In this document: piece by piece, positions 41,584 to 50,165 of the stretch
Numbering within the stretch: position 1 is the stretch's first letter
Layout of the letters: each line of letters starts with the position of its first letter
From: 34-65-8 sp046294735
GTDB taxonomy: Bacteria; Pseudomonadota; Alphaproteobacteria; Sphingomonadales; Sphingomonadaceae
Direction of reading: 5' to 3'
Length of the DNA stretch: 64,000 nt
Assembly (NCBI GenBank): GCA_046294735.1
Contig: JBKBKB010000005.1
Location: 1 to 64,000, forward strand
The notes under the pieces: generated by a model
What the model saw: only the letters and a program-made list of their open reading frames with translations
The model's database searches: none
Told to the model about the DNA's origin: nothing
Translations under genes and position numbers: made by a program

Positions 41584-41980
41584 GGTGATCGCCCGCGCGC
41601 TGGCGGCGGCAGAGGAGAAATTCTTCGTCGCCGGCGGTCCGGGCGGGCAGAATGTCAACAAGGTGGCGACTGCGGTGCAACTGCGGGTCAATGTGTTCGC
41701 CCTCGGCCTGTCGCCGGAGGCTTACCACCGGCTGGTCGAGCTGGCCGGAAGCAAGCTGACCAAGGATGGCGAGATCGTGCTGACCGCACGCGAATACCGC
41801 ACACAGGAACAGAACCGGGAAGCGGCGCGGGTCCGGCTGACCGCCCTGCTGGAGGATGCGCTGACCCCGCCCCGGAAGCGTGCGAAGAGCCGCCTCAACC
41901 GGGTCGGCAAGGTGCAGCGCCTCAAAGCGAAGAAAGTGCGCGGCGCGGTCAAGGCCGGTCGCGGAAAGGTGGAGTGGTAG
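41576..41980 (+). CDS. arfB: Alternative ribosome-rescue factor ArfB (YaeJ)
   Basis: This 134-aa protein has the GGQ motif in AGGPGGQNVNKVATAVQL and a basic C-terminal tail (PPRKRAKSRLNR, KAKKVRG). These are the marks of ArfB, a stand-alone peptidyl-tRNA hydrolase that enters stalled ribosomes. ATG 41576 overlaps the pseudouridine synthase by 8 bp. An upstream in-frame extension is not credible. Confidence 0.94.
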   Translation: MDEVIARALAAAEEKFFVAGGPGGQNVNKVATAVQLRVNVFALGLSPEAYHRLVELAGSKLTKDGEIVLTAREYRTQEQNREAARVRLTALLEDALTPPRKRAKSRLNRVGKVQRLKAKKVRGAVKAGRGKVEW

Positions 41981-42118
41981 GGCGGTCCGAACAGGCCATC
42001 CGCCGCTTGACTTCTGCCCGTGATTCGCCCAATGGGCCCGCCGAAGTAGGCGGTGCCGCGCGCGCCGCCTTCGCTGTTTTATCGGCCCGACCGGCCCTTT
42101 GAAGATCAGGAAAACGCC

Positions 42119-42286
42119 ATGGCGAAGCCCGCAACCGTCAAGATCCGGCTGGTCTCCACCGCCGACACCGGCTTCTTCTACGTCACCAAGAAGAACCCGC
42201 GCAACACCACCGAGAAGATGAGCTTCCGCAAGTACGATCCGGTCGCGCGCAAGCACGTCGAGTTCAAGGAAGCCAAGATCAAGTAA
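42119..42286 (+). CDS. rpmG: 50S ribosomal protein L33
   Basis: The 55-aa protein has the sequence pattern AKPATVKIRLVSTADTGF, then KKNPRNTTEKM and YDPVARKHVEFKE, typical of bacterial L33. The Cys pairs of the zinc-binding form are missing, so this is the zinc-free type. A TTGACT hexamer at about 42008 may be part of its promoter. Confidence 0.96.
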   Translation: MAKPATVKIRLVSTADTGFFYVTKKNPRNTTEKMSFRKYDPVARKHVEFKEAKIK

Positions 42287-42374
42287 GCGGCCTGTTTTTG
42301 GCTGGCTGAACGTGAACGGCGGGAACCGCATAAGTTCAGTGACGGTTCAATGCTCCAGCATTAGGGCAAGGAGC

Positions 42375-43043
42375 ATGACGATCTTGAAAAACCTTATCAC
42401 CACACCCTGGCGTGCCGTTTTGGTCGGCGCGCTTGCTGTGTCCGCTCCCGCTGCGCTGACGCTGGGGGCGTCCGCTCCCGCGACCGCGCAGGCCCAGGGC
42501 GACCTCGACCGCGTGGTTGCCTCGCTGCGCGGCATTTCGACCATGAAGGCCGACTTCACCCAGACCGATCGCCGCGGGCAGACCGTGGCCGGGGTGATGA
42601 CGCTGAAGCGCCCCGGCAAGATCCGGTTCCAGTATGAACAGGGCGTGCCGTTGCTGCTGGTCTCCAACGGCAAGTCGATGACCCTGATCGACTACGAGGT
42701 GAACCAGGTCCAGCGCTGGCCGATCCAGAACTCGCCGCTGGGCGCGCTGCTCGATCCCAACCGCGACGTGAAGCGCTATGGCAAGCTGGTTCCGACCGGC
42801 AATGCCGATGTGATCGGGGTCGAGGTGCGCGATCCGAAGAAGCCGGAATTCGGCGTGATCACTCTGGTGTTCGTCCGCAAGGCCGGGGCCCCGGGCGGGC
42901 TGGAACTGGCCAACTGGGTGGCGGTCGATTCGCAGAATCACCGCACCACCGTGCGCCTGCGCAATCACCGCTATGGCATGGCCGTGGCCGACAGCGCGTT
43001 CACCTACAAGGATCCGCGCCGCACGTCTCGTCGCCCGGGCTGA
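42375..43043 (+). CDS. lolA: Outer-membrane lipoprotein carrier LolA
   Basis: The protein has a signal peptide (PATAQA region) and a LolA-type beta-barrel core. Landmarks are RGISTMKADFTQTDRRGQ, GVMTLKRPGKIRFQYE and KSMTLIDYEVNQVQRWPI. It carries lipoproteins across the periplasm from LolCDE to the outer membrane. ATG 42375 sits very close to AAGGAG; the in-frame TTG at 42384 has better spacing (10 nt), so the exact start is open. Confidence 0.93.
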   Translation: MTILKNLITTPWRAVLVGALAVSAPAALTLGASAPATAQAQGDLDRVVASLRGISTMKADFTQTDRRGQTVAGVMTLKRPGKIRFQYEQGVPLLLVSNGKSMTLIDYEVNQVQRWPIQNSPLGALLDPNRDVKRYGKLVPTGNADVIGVEVRDPKKPEFGVITLVFVRKAGAPGGLELANWVAVDSQNHRTTVRLRNHRYGMAVADSAFTYKDPRRTSRRPG

Positions 43044-43223
43044 ACGGAACAACGCCGCGCCGCCCGCCGGATGCGACGAGGTGCGGTCGATTGTTCATTC
43101 CAGCGAAAGCGGACGCCGCCTATTCTGCAGATCACGAAGCGGTTGGAGGATGGGTTCCCCCCTGTTGCCCTGATCTCCGCGAAGACCCTTTCGTGAACAG
43201 CGTGACGAACGCTTACAAGGAAA
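43044..43223 (+). other. Intergenic leader before a strong terminator; possible small RNA
   Basis: There is no gene here, although rpmH would be expected just before rnpA in most bacteria. The stretch shows pairing potential: TCACGAA with TTCGTGA, and GGAG with CTCC within it. A terminator follows. It may be the lolA 3' UTR, a leader or an independent small RNA. A TATTCT at 43121 could be a -10, without a clear -35. Confidence 0.35.
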
Positions 43224-43258
43224 CCCTCGTGCCACTGCCCCCGGCACGGGGGTTTTTT
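43224..43258 (+). terminator. Strong rho-independent terminator before rnpA
   Basis: CCCTCGTGCC pairs with GGCACGGGGG (10 bp, one T-G pair) around a 9-nt loop and is followed by six T. It ends a transcript coming from lolA or from the intergenic segment, about 30 nt before rnpA. Confidence 0.88.
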
Positions 43259-43287
43259 GTTGGGCCTCAAATCGCTATTGGGCGTTG

Positions 43288-43683
43288 GTGACTGCCCCCC
43301 TTTCGATGATGCGCAAGCGCGCCGATTTCCTCGCCGCCAATCGCGGCCTGCGTGTGGCGCGGCCCGGCTTTGTGCTGCTCGCCCGGCCCAACGGCGGCCT
43401 TGGCACCCGCTTCGGGGTCACAGTGACCAAGAAGATCGGCAATGCCGTGGTCCGCAACCGGATGAAACGCCGGTTCCGCGAACTGCTGCGTGCTGCCCTG
43501 CCTGACCGGGGCCTGCCCGACCACGACCATGTCCTGATCGGGCGCGAGGGCGGGGTGGAGCGCGATTTCGCCCGGCTGCGCGCCGAACTCGACGAGGCGC
43601 TCGCCCGGGCGGCCAGCGGCCGGTCCGATCCGCCGCGCCGCCGGCGGCCATCCGGCAAGCCAGCAGGCAAGCCGGTCCGGTGA
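43288..43683 (+). CDS. rnpA: Ribonuclease P protein component RnpA
   Basis: The protein partner of RNase P has the signature RNRMKRRFRELLRAA, preceded by GVTVTKKIGNAVV and the start region MRKRADFLAANRG. The C-terminus is basic and Pro-rich (RRRRPSGKPAGKP). The start is uncertain: GTG 43288, TTG 43285, or ATG 43306/43309, with no clear Shine-Dalgarno. The GTGA at the end couples it to yidD. Confidence 0.92.
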   Translation: MTAPLSMMRKRADFLAANRGLRVARPGFVLLARPNGGLGTRFGVTVTKKIGNAVVRNRMKRRFRELLRAALPDRGLPDHDHVLIGREGGVERDFARLRAELDEALARAASGRSDPPRRRRPSGKPAGKPVR

Positions 43684-43889
43684 AGCAGGTCCTGATCTTC
43701 GTGGCGCGGGCCTGGCAGTGGGGCCCCTCGCGCATTCTGCCGCCGACTTGCCGCTATGCCCCGTCATGCTCGCAATACGCAATTGAGGCGCTCGGCAAGT
43801 ACGGGGCAATCAAAGGTGGATGGATGGCGGCGAAACGTATAATGCGCTGCCACCCATGGGGCGGGCACGGCTTTGATCCGGTGCCGTAG
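43680..43889 (+). CDS. yidD: Membrane protein insertion efficiency factor YidD
   Basis: This 69-aa protein has PPTCRYAPSCSQYAIEAL and IMRCHPWGGHGFDPVP, the conserved YidD motifs with three Cys and the HP-WG-GG-DP ending. It assists YidC in membrane insertion. The start is GTG 43680, overlapping the rnpA stop by 4 bp. Confidence 0.96.
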   Translation: MKQVLIFVARAWQWGPSRILPPTCRYAPSCSQYAIEALGKYGAIKGGWMAAKRIMRCHPWGGHGFDPVP

Positions 43890-43934
43890 TGCCTATATAA
43901 GACACCTGATCTGGACGGATACGGAACCGAAATC

Positions 43935-45692
43935 TTGGAAAACCAGCGTAATCTCCTGCTCGCCGTGGTGCTGTGCGGCCTGCTGATCCTCGGCTGGGAA
44001 GCGGGCATGAACTATTTCTACCCGCAACCCGACAAGCCGGTGGCAGCGTCGACCGCCACTCCTGCCGCTGCCGGTGCCGCCGGTGCAAGCGCTGCGGCCC
44101 CGGCGGGTGCGGCCGACATCGGCACGGCTGCCCCGGTCGGCCGCCCGGTCGATCTTGACCGGGCGCTGGTTGCGGCCGAGCGTCTCAAGATTGCCGGGCC
44201 GCGCCTGGCTGGCTCGATCAATCCTGTCGGCGCGCGGATCGACGATGTGACCCTGACCGATTACCGCGAAACCACCGCTGCGGATTCCGGGCCGGTCCGC
44301 TTGTTCGCGCCGGAAGGCACGCCGAACCAGCACTTCGCCGAATTCGGCTTCCTGATTGACGGCCAGCGGGCGACGGACGAGAACACCGTGTGGCAGGCCA
44401 GCGGCGGCCCGCTTGCTCCCGGCAAACCGGTCACCCTGACCCACACCATGACGGGCGGCCACCAACTGTCACTGCAGTTCGCAGTGGACGAGAACTACCT
44501 GCTGACGGTCGAGCAGAGCGTCGCCAACACCGGCGAGGGCGGGGCGGTGGTCCAGCCCTATGCCTTGGTCAACCGCACCAGCCGCAATGCCAGCCCGAGC
44601 CAGTGGATCGCCCACTCCGGCCCGATCGGCGGCTTCGCCGATGCGGTTAATTACGACTACGACTATGCCGACGTGGAGAAAACCGGCAACGCCACCGGCG
44701 AAGGCCGGATCGACTGGATCGGCTTTACCGACATCTACTGGCTCTCCGCTCTGGTGCCGCAGAAAGACGCGCAGACCACGGGCGAATTCCGCTCGCTCGG
44801 CAACTCTCTGTTTCGTGCCAACGTTATCTACCAGCCGGTCACTGTCGCTGCCGGGGAAAGTATCTCGCGCACCACCCGCCTCTATGCCGGGGCGAAGGAA
44901 AGCGTGGTGCTCGATGCCTATCAGGACAGCGGCATCTCGCAGTTCGGCCTGGCGATCAGCTGGGGCTGGTTCCGCTGGTTCGAGAAGCCGATGCTCGCCC
45001 TGCTGCGGATCCTCAACGACTTTGCCGGAAACTTCGGCGTGGCCATCATCCTGCTGACCCTGATCGTGCGCGGGGCGATGTTCCCGATCGCGCAGAAGCA
45101 GTTCGGCAGCATGGCGGCGATGAAGGCGGTCCAGCCGAAGATGAAGGCGATCCAGGAACGCTACAAGGACGACAAGCAGAAGCAACAGCAGGAGATCATG
45201 GCGCTTTACAAGAAAGAGGGCGTCAATCCGCTGGCGGGTTGCCTGCCGCTGCTGATCCAGATCCCGATCTTCTTTGCGCTCTACAAGGTGCTGATCCTGG
45301 CGATCGAGATGCGGCACGAAAAGTTCCTCTATATCGCCGACCTGTCATCGCCCGATCCGGCCAAGATCCTTAATCTGTTCGGCCTGCTGCCGTTCGACCC
45401 CCCGGGATTCCTCGGCATCGGCATCCTGGCGGTCCTGCTGGGGATCACGATGTGGCTGACGTTCAAGATGAACCCGACCGCGATGGACCCGATCCAGCAG
45501 CAGATCTTCAACATCATGCCGTGGGTGCTGATGTTCGTGATGGCGCCGTTCGCGGCCGGGCTGCTGCTCTACTGGGTCACCTCCAACGTCCTGACGCTGG
45601 CGCAGCAGAGCTATCTCTACTCGCGCCACCCGCAGCTGAAGGCGCAGGCGGAGAAGGACAAGGCAGACCAGGAACGGGCGAAAGGGACGTGA
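43935..45692 (+). CDS. yidC: Membrane protein insertase YidC
   Basis: The 585-aa insertase has an N-terminal membrane segment, a periplasmic beta domain with an Ala-rich linker (about residues 38-70), and the conserved C-terminal five-helix core. LLTLIVRGAMFPIAQKQFGSM has the hydrophilic-groove Arg, and NPLAGCLPLLIQIPIFFALY is conserved. It inserts and folds inner-membrane proteins. The start is TTG 43935. GTGA at the end couples it to yihA. Confidence 0.97.
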   Translation: MENQRNLLLAVVLCGLLILGWEAGMNYFYPQPDKPVAASTATPAAAGAAGASAAAPAGAADIGTAAPVGRPVDLDRALVAAERLKIAGPRLAGSINPVGARIDDVTLTDYRETTAADSGPVRLFAPEGTPNQHFAEFGFLIDGQRATDENTVWQASGGPLAPGKPVTLTHTMTGGHQLSLQFAVDENYLLTVEQSVANTGEGGAVVQPYALVNRTSRNASPSQWIAHSGPIGGFADAVNYDYDYADVEKTGNATGEGRIDWIGFTDIYWLSALVPQKDAQTTGEFRSLGNSLFRANVIYQPVTVAAGESISRTTRLYAGAKESVVLDAYQDSGISQFGLAISWGWFRWFEKPMLALLRILNDFAGNFGVAIILLTLIVRGAMFPIAQKQFGSMAAMKAVQPKMKAIQERYKDDKQKQQQEIMALYKKEGVNPLAGCLPLLIQIPIFFALYKVLILAIEMRHEKFLYIADLSSPDPAKILNLFGLLPFDPPGFLGIGILAVLLGITMWLTFKMNPTAMDPIQQQIFNIMPWVLMFVMAPFAAGLLLYWVTSNVLTLAQQSYLYSRHPQLKAQAEKDKADQERAKGT

Positions 45693-46384
45693 CGCCTGAG
45701 GAGCAGGCCGTCGGCGGAGAGGCATCGGGCGAAGACGCCGCTGACCGGGCGGCCCTCGCTGCGCTGGCCCGCCGCGCGGGCAAGCTGTTCTCCGGCCGGG
45801 TGGACTTCCTCCTCTCAGCCCCGCAATTGAAGTTCCTGCCCGATCCGACAGTGCCGGAAATCGCCTTCTGCGGCCGCTCCAATGTCGGCAAGAGCTCGCT
45901 CTTGAACGCGTTGACCGGGCGCCGCTCGATCGCGCGCGCCTCGGTCACGCCGGGGCGAACGCAGGAACTCAACTTCTTCGAAGTGGGCGATCCGACGCTG
46001 TTCCGGCTGGTCGATATGCCCGGATATGGCTTTGCCAAGGCGCCGGTCAAGGTGGTCGAGAAGTGGAAGTCTCTGGTCAAGACCTACCTGCGCGGCCGCG
46101 CGGTGCTGGTCCGCACCCTGGTGCTGATCGACGCCCGCCACGGGGTCAAGCCGGTCGACGAAGAAATGCTGACCATGCTCGATGAAGCCGCGGTGACCTA
46201 CCGGATCGTCCTGACCAAGGCGGACAAGATCAAGGCGAGCGAGCTGGAAGCGGTTACCGCCAGCGTGGCGGCCGCCGCCCGCAAGCACGTCGCCGCCTTT
46301 CCCGAAATCCACGTCACCAGCGCCGAGAAGGGCATGGGCATCGACGACCTGCGGGCCGCGGTTCTGGCCGACGCGGGGGTTTAG
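45689..46384 (+). CDS. yihA: Ribosome biogenesis GTPase YihA/YsxC (EngB)
   Basis: This 231-aa GTPase has G1 GRSNVGKSSL, G2 SVTPGRTQ, G3 VDMPGYGFA and G4 LTKADKI, with the family-specific KWKSLVKTYLRGR segment. It helps 50S subunit assembly. The start is GTG 45689 inside the yidC stop. An unusual 40-residue Ala/Glu-rich head precedes the domain. Its stop overlaps a TTA on the other strand. Confidence 0.96.
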   Translation: MTPEEQAVGGEASGEDAADRAALAALARRAGKLFSGRVDFLLSAPQLKFLPDPTVPEIAFCGRSNVGKSSLLNALTGRRSIARASVTPGRTQELNFFEVGDPTLFRLVDMPGYGFAKAPVKVVEKWKSLVKTYLRGRAVLVRTLVLIDARHGVKPVDEEMLTMLDEAAVTYRIVLTKADKIKASELEAVTASVAAAARKHVAAFPEIHVTSAEKGMGIDDLRAAVLADAGV

Positions 46385-46464
46385 GATTCCAGAATCCCAT
46401 CCGTCACTGCGAGCACCCGCGCGGCTTTGCCGTTCACAACGACGGGCAGGTTGAATGCAGCTTC

Positions 46465-46884
46465 CTACTGCGCGAACAGGTTGTCCGGGTTCGCCATTGC
46501 CTTCACTTCCAGCGCGTTTCCGGCTGGATCGCGGAAGAACATCGTGGCCTGCTCGCCTGGTTCGCCCCGGAAGCGCACGGTCGGCGCGATCGCGAACCGG
46601 GTGCCGGCGGCGCGCAGGCGCTGTGCCATTGCCTCCCATTCGGCCATGTCCAGCACCAGCCCGAAATGCGGCACCGGCACGCCGTGGCCGTCGACATGGT
46701 TGCTGGCCCGATCGCCCGCCTGCCCCGGCGCGAGGTGAGTGACGATCTGGTGGCCGAAGAAGTCGAAATCGATCCATTTGTCGCTGCTGCGCCCCTCCGG
46801 GCAGCCGAGTACGCCGCCGTAGAAGGCGCGGGCCGCAGCAAGATCGTCAACCGGGAAGGCGAGGTGGAACGGGCGCAAGGTCAT
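46465..46884 (-). CDS. VOC family (glyoxalase-like) protein
   Basis: The 139-aa VOC protein opens with PFHLAFPVDDLAAARAFYG. It has conserved His and Asp segments (HQIVTHLAPG, HFGLVLDM) and ends with MFFRDPAGNALEVKAM. It is complete by family length. After its TAG stop an in-frame 27-codon stretch runs to a TAA at 46381-46383 (see finding). The reaction is unknown; a glyoxalase or a dioxygenase-like role is possible. Confidence 0.88.
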   Translation of the reverse strand: MTLRPFHLAFPVDDLAAARAFYGGVLGCPEGRSSDKWIDFDFFGHQIVTHLAPGQAGDRASNHVDGHGVPVPHFGLVLDMAEWEAMAQRLRAAGTRFAIAPTVRFRGEPGEQATMFFRDPAGNALEVKAMANPDNLFAQ

Positions 46885-47000
46885 GCCGTTGGCTTAGCGG
46901 GTCCGGTCTCCGCCCGGAAGGGGGGATCATTCTCGACAGGCTGCGGTTCAACCGTTACCGCGCCCGCAGCGCACAAGGTCCGGGCAAGGTGGAGCCTCCC

Positions 47001-47666
47001 ATGAAGCTGATCATCGGCAACAAGAACTATTCCAGCTGGTCGATGCGGGCCTGGCTGGCCGCGAAGCAGTCCGGCATCCTGTTCGAGGAGCTGACCGTCA
47101 ACATCGGCAGCGATGACTGGCAGGTGGCCAAGCGCCAGTCGGACGAGATCATGCCGAGCGGCAAGGTACCGATCCTGTGGGACGAAGAGGTGGTGGTGTG
47201 GGACAGCCTCGCCATCCTCGAATACCTCGCCGACAAGGTCGGGCGGGACCGGTTCTGGCCCAAGGACGATGCCGCGCGCGGGCTGGCCCGGTCGGTGGTG
47301 GCGGAAATGCACAGCGGCTTCCGCGCCCTGCGCAGCGAATGCCCGATGAATGTGCGCGCCCGGATCGAGGGGCACCGCATCTCCGAGGAGTGCAAGGCAG
47401 ACGTGGTCCGAGTGCTGCAGATCTGGGCCGAGGCGCGCGCCCGGTTCGGGCAAGGCGGGCCGTTCCTGTTCGGCACCTTCGGCGCGGCGGACGTGTTTTT
47501 CGCCCCCGTCGTCAGCCGGTTCGTGACTTATGGCGTGGGCCTGCCCGGTTTTGCGGAGGCCTACATCGAAACCATGTGGGAACAGGAATGGGTGCAGGCA
47601 TGGATCACGGCAGCGGAAGAGGAAGAGTGGACGATCGAGCAATACGAAATGGCGCGCCAGCGATGA
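47001..47666 (+). CDS. Glutathione S-transferase family protein
   Basis: The 221-aa GST has the N-terminal thioredoxin-like domain: IGNKNYSSWSMRAWLAA (Ser-type active site), GKVPILWDEE (the cis-Pro) and WDSLAILEYLAD (glutathione gamma-Glu recognition). A helical C-terminal domain follows. ATG 47001 has GGAG 6 nt upstream. It overlaps the S1/P1 nuclease start by 4 bp. Confidence 0.93.
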   Translation: MKLIIGNKNYSSWSMRAWLAAKQSGILFEELTVNIGSDDWQVAKRQSDEIMPSGKVPILWDEEVVVWDSLAILEYLADKVGRDRFWPKDDAARGLARSVVAEMHSGFRALRSECPMNVRARIEGHRISEECKADVVRVLQIWAEARARFGQGGPFLFGTFGAADVFFAPVVSRFVTYGVGLPGFAEAYIETMWEQEWVQAWITAAEEEEWTIEQYEMARQR

Positions 47667-48541
47667 TCGCCCGCCGGATCGCCGCCGCGCTGGCCACGCT
47701 CGCGCTGTGCCTGCCCGCACCGGCGCTGGCCTGGGGTGGCTATGGCCACCGCACTACGGCGGAGATAGCCGAGGCCAATGTCCGGCCTGAAACCCGCGCC
47801 GCGATGAACCGCCTGTTCGCCTACGAAGCGCGGCTCGGCACGCCCGAATGCCGGATGCGCGATCTGCGGGAGGCGTCAACCTGGCCCGACTGCATCCGCC
47901 GCGATGGCTGGCGCTGGGGCTACACCAGTTCCTGGCATTACCGCACCACCCCGATCTGCGAGGCCTACAACCCGCGCAGCAACTGTTCCGGCGGCAACTG
48001 CGTCACCGCGCAGATCGAGCGCAGCCAGCGACTGTTGGCGGACGAGAGCCTGCCCGGCCATATCCGGCTGGAGGCGCTGTCGTTCCTGGTCCACTTCGTA
48101 GGCGACGTGCACATGCCGCTCCATTCGGGCGACCGCGAGGATCGCGGTGGGAATGACCGGGTCACCGCCTATGGCATCGTCGAGGGCCGCAACCTGCACG
48201 GCATCTGGGACGGGCCGTTGGCCGAGCGCGCTATTTCCTCCGCCCAGCCCCCTTTGGTGCGGCGCTATTCGGCAGAGGAACGCGCGGCGATCGCCACCGG
48301 GGGCCCGCACGACTGGGGCCGGGAATCATGGCAGATTGCGCGCGATTTCGTCTACGCCACCGCCTTCGACCGTGACCCCTGCGAGGGCGAGCTGCCGGAC
48401 GAAACCGCGCTGAGCCAGGAAGACATCGAGGCCGGGATCCCGGTGGCAAACGAGCGGGTGCTCCAGGCAGGCCTGCGCATTGCGCGCCTGCTCGACGAGG
48501 CTTTCGCGCCGGGTCCACTGCCTGTGCCGGAGCGGCGCTAG
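47663..48541 (+). CDS. S1/P1-type zinc-dependent nuclease, exported
   Basis: The protein begins with a signal peptide ending LPAPALA. The mature chain would start WGGYGHRT, and in P1/S1 nucleases the N-terminal Trp and nearby His bind zinc. Further ligands are visible: FLVHFVGDVHMPLHSGD (His and Asp), and GRNLHGIWDG with its His and Asp. These enzymes degrade single-stranded DNA and RNA, here probably in the periplasm. It overlaps the GST gene by 4 bp. The 292-aa length is normal. Confidence 0.93.
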   Translation: MIARRIAAALATLALCLPAPALAWGGYGHRTTAEIAEANVRPETRAAMNRLFAYEARLGTPECRMRDLREASTWPDCIRRDGWRWGYTSSWHYRTTPICEAYNPRSNCSGGNCVTAQIERSQRLLADESLPGHIRLEALSFLVHFVGDVHMPLHSGDREDRGGNDRVTAYGIVEGRNLHGIWDGPLAERAISSAQPPLVRRYSAEERAAIATGGPHDWGRESWQIARDFVYATAFDRDPCEGELPDETALSQEDIEAGIPVANERVLQAGLRIARLLDEAFAPGPLPVPERR

Positions 48542-49005
48542 GGCACCCGCGCAGTGTCGTAGCGGGTCCCATCCTTGCGCGCGTAACCTTCCGCATCGAA
48601 CACCATGTCGATGTCGGAATACTCGCCGCTGTCGCCCTCGCGCGGGCCGGCACTGATGGCGACGAAGACGCAGGCGGCATCGCTCCGGTTCTGCAAGTGG
48701 TGGCCATTGGGCACCCCCGCAGGCCAGGCGAGCACGTCGCCGGGGCGGACCGGAGTTTCGCCATGGTCCTCGACCAACACGGCCTCACCTTCCAGCATGA
48801 CCAGCAGCTCGTCCTGCCCGCTGTGCCAGTGCCGCTGGCTCGACCATGCGCCGGGTTCCAGAGTGATGTGGCTCGCGCCCATCCGGGTCAGGCCCGCAGG
48901 CAGGGCGAGGCGGCGATACCAGCGGCCCTGCACTTCGCGGTCATAGGGCGCAGGGTAGCCAGTCGCATTGGTCTGGGGGATCGCATCAAGATCGAGCTTG
49001 GGCAT
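48538..49005 (-). CDS. Cupin-domain protein
   Basis: This 155-aa protein has the cupin motif 1 pattern WHSGQDELLVMLEGEAVLVEDHG. HWH and E are the likely metal ligands, and motif 2 PAGVPNGHHLQNRS follows. An ending GYARKDGTRYDTARVP fits small bacterial cupins of unknown substrate. It is convergent with the nuclease gene, overlapping by 4 bp. Confidence 0.9.
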   Translation of the reverse strand: MPKLDLDAIPQTNATGYPAPYDREVQGRWYRRLALPAGLTRMGASHITLEPGAWSSQRHWHSGQDELLVMLEGEAVLVEDHGETPVRPGDVLAWPAGVPNGHHLQNRSDAACVFVAISAGPREGDSGEYSDIDMVFDAEGYARKDGTRYDTARVP

Positions 49006-49036
49006 TGGCGGCCACTCCTGCTAGGCAAGGCTCAAT

Positions 49037-50161
49037 ATGACCGACGTCGCCACGCTCGCCAACCGCCTGATTGCCGCCCCCAGCGTGACGCCTGCCACCG
49101 GCCTGGTGTTCGACGTGCTGGAGGCGATGCTCGCCCCGCTCGGCTTTGCGGTCCACCGCTTCACGGCGGGCCAGGCGCCCGATGGCCCGGTCGAGAACCT
49201 GTTTGCCATCCGCAAGGGGCAGGAAGGCTCGAAGCATTTCGCCTTTGCCGGGCACCTCGACGTGGTCCCGCCGGGAGACGGCTGGACCAGCGCGCCGTTC
49301 GCGCCGGAAGTGAGGGGCGATCTGCTCCACGGGCGCGGCGCGGTCGACATGAAGGGGGCGATTGCGGCGATGGTTGCTGCCGTAGCAGAGGTCCCGGCCG
49401 GGGCGGGCACGGTCAGCTTCATCATTACCGGCGACGAGGAAGGTCCGGCGATCCACGGCACCCGCGCGCTGATCGACCATATGCGCGAGCTGGGCGAAAT
49501 CCCCGACCTGTGCCTGGTGGGCGAGCCGACTTCGGTCAATCGGCTTGGCGACATGATGAAGATCGGGCGGCGCGGTTCGGTCAATGTCTGGCTGACGGTC
49601 GAGGGCGTGCAGGGCCACGTTGCCTATCCGCACCTGGCCGACAACCCGGTCAGCAAGCTGGTGGCCATGCTGGCGGAGCTGGATGCGCTGGTGCTGGACC
49701 AAGGGACCGACTGGTTCCAGCCATCGAATCTCGAGATTACCGAGATCGAGGTCGGCAACCCGGCCACCAACGTGATCCCGGCCCGCGCTCGCGCGCGCCT
49801 GTCGATCCGCTTCAACGACCTGCATTCGGGCGCCTCGCTGTCGGAACTGGTCGGAAAGATTGCCGAAAAGCACGGCGGCACCGCGCTGCCGATCGTCTCG
49901 GGCGAGCCGTTCCTGACCCCGCCGGGTGCGTTCTCGGCAATGGTTGTAGCGGCGGTGGAAGCGGAGACGGGACTCGTGCCCGAGGCCTCGACCACCGGCG
50001 GCACGAGTGATGCGCGTTTCCTGAAAGACCTGTGCCCGGTGATCGAATTCGGCCTGTGCAACGCCACCATGCACAAGCGCGATGAAGCGGTGGCGGTGGC
50101 CGATCTCGATAGGCTAAGCCGCATTTATGCGCGCATTGCACTGTCCGCCCTGGGAGTATGA
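49037..50161 (+). CDS. dapE: Succinyl-diaminopimelate desuccinylase DapE
   Basis: This M20-family zinc hydrolase acts in the lysine and peptidoglycan pathway and removes succinate from succinyl-LL-diaminopimelate. At 374 aa the metal ligands are visible: His and Asp in FAGHLDVVPPG, Asp in GRGAVDMKGAI, the Glu pair in GDEEGPA, and a later His near the end. dapB lies 2 kb downstream on the other strand. Confidence 0.96.
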   Translation: MTDVATLANRLIAAPSVTPATGLVFDVLEAMLAPLGFAVHRFTAGQAPDGPVENLFAIRKGQEGSKHFAFAGHLDVVPPGDGWTSAPFAPEVRGDLLHGRGAVDMKGAIAAMVAAVAEVPAGAGTVSFIITGDEEGPAIHGTRALIDHMRELGEIPDLCLVGEPTSVNRLGDMMKIGRRGSVNVWLTVEGVQGHVAYPHLADNPVSKLVAMLAELDALVLDQGTDWFQPSNLEITEIEVGNPATNVIPARARARLSIRFNDLHSGASLSELVGKIAEKHGGTALPIVSGEPFLTPPGAFSAMVVAAVEAETGLVPEASTTGGTSDARFLKDLCPVIEFGLCNATMHKRDEAVAVADLDRLSRIYARIALSALGV

Positions 50162-50165
50162 CCGA

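Noticed and set aside
43060..43258. 6S RNA or signal recognition particle RNA before rnpA
   Set aside because: The segment lacks the conserved tetraloop of SRP RNA and I could not build the open central bubble of 6S RNA.
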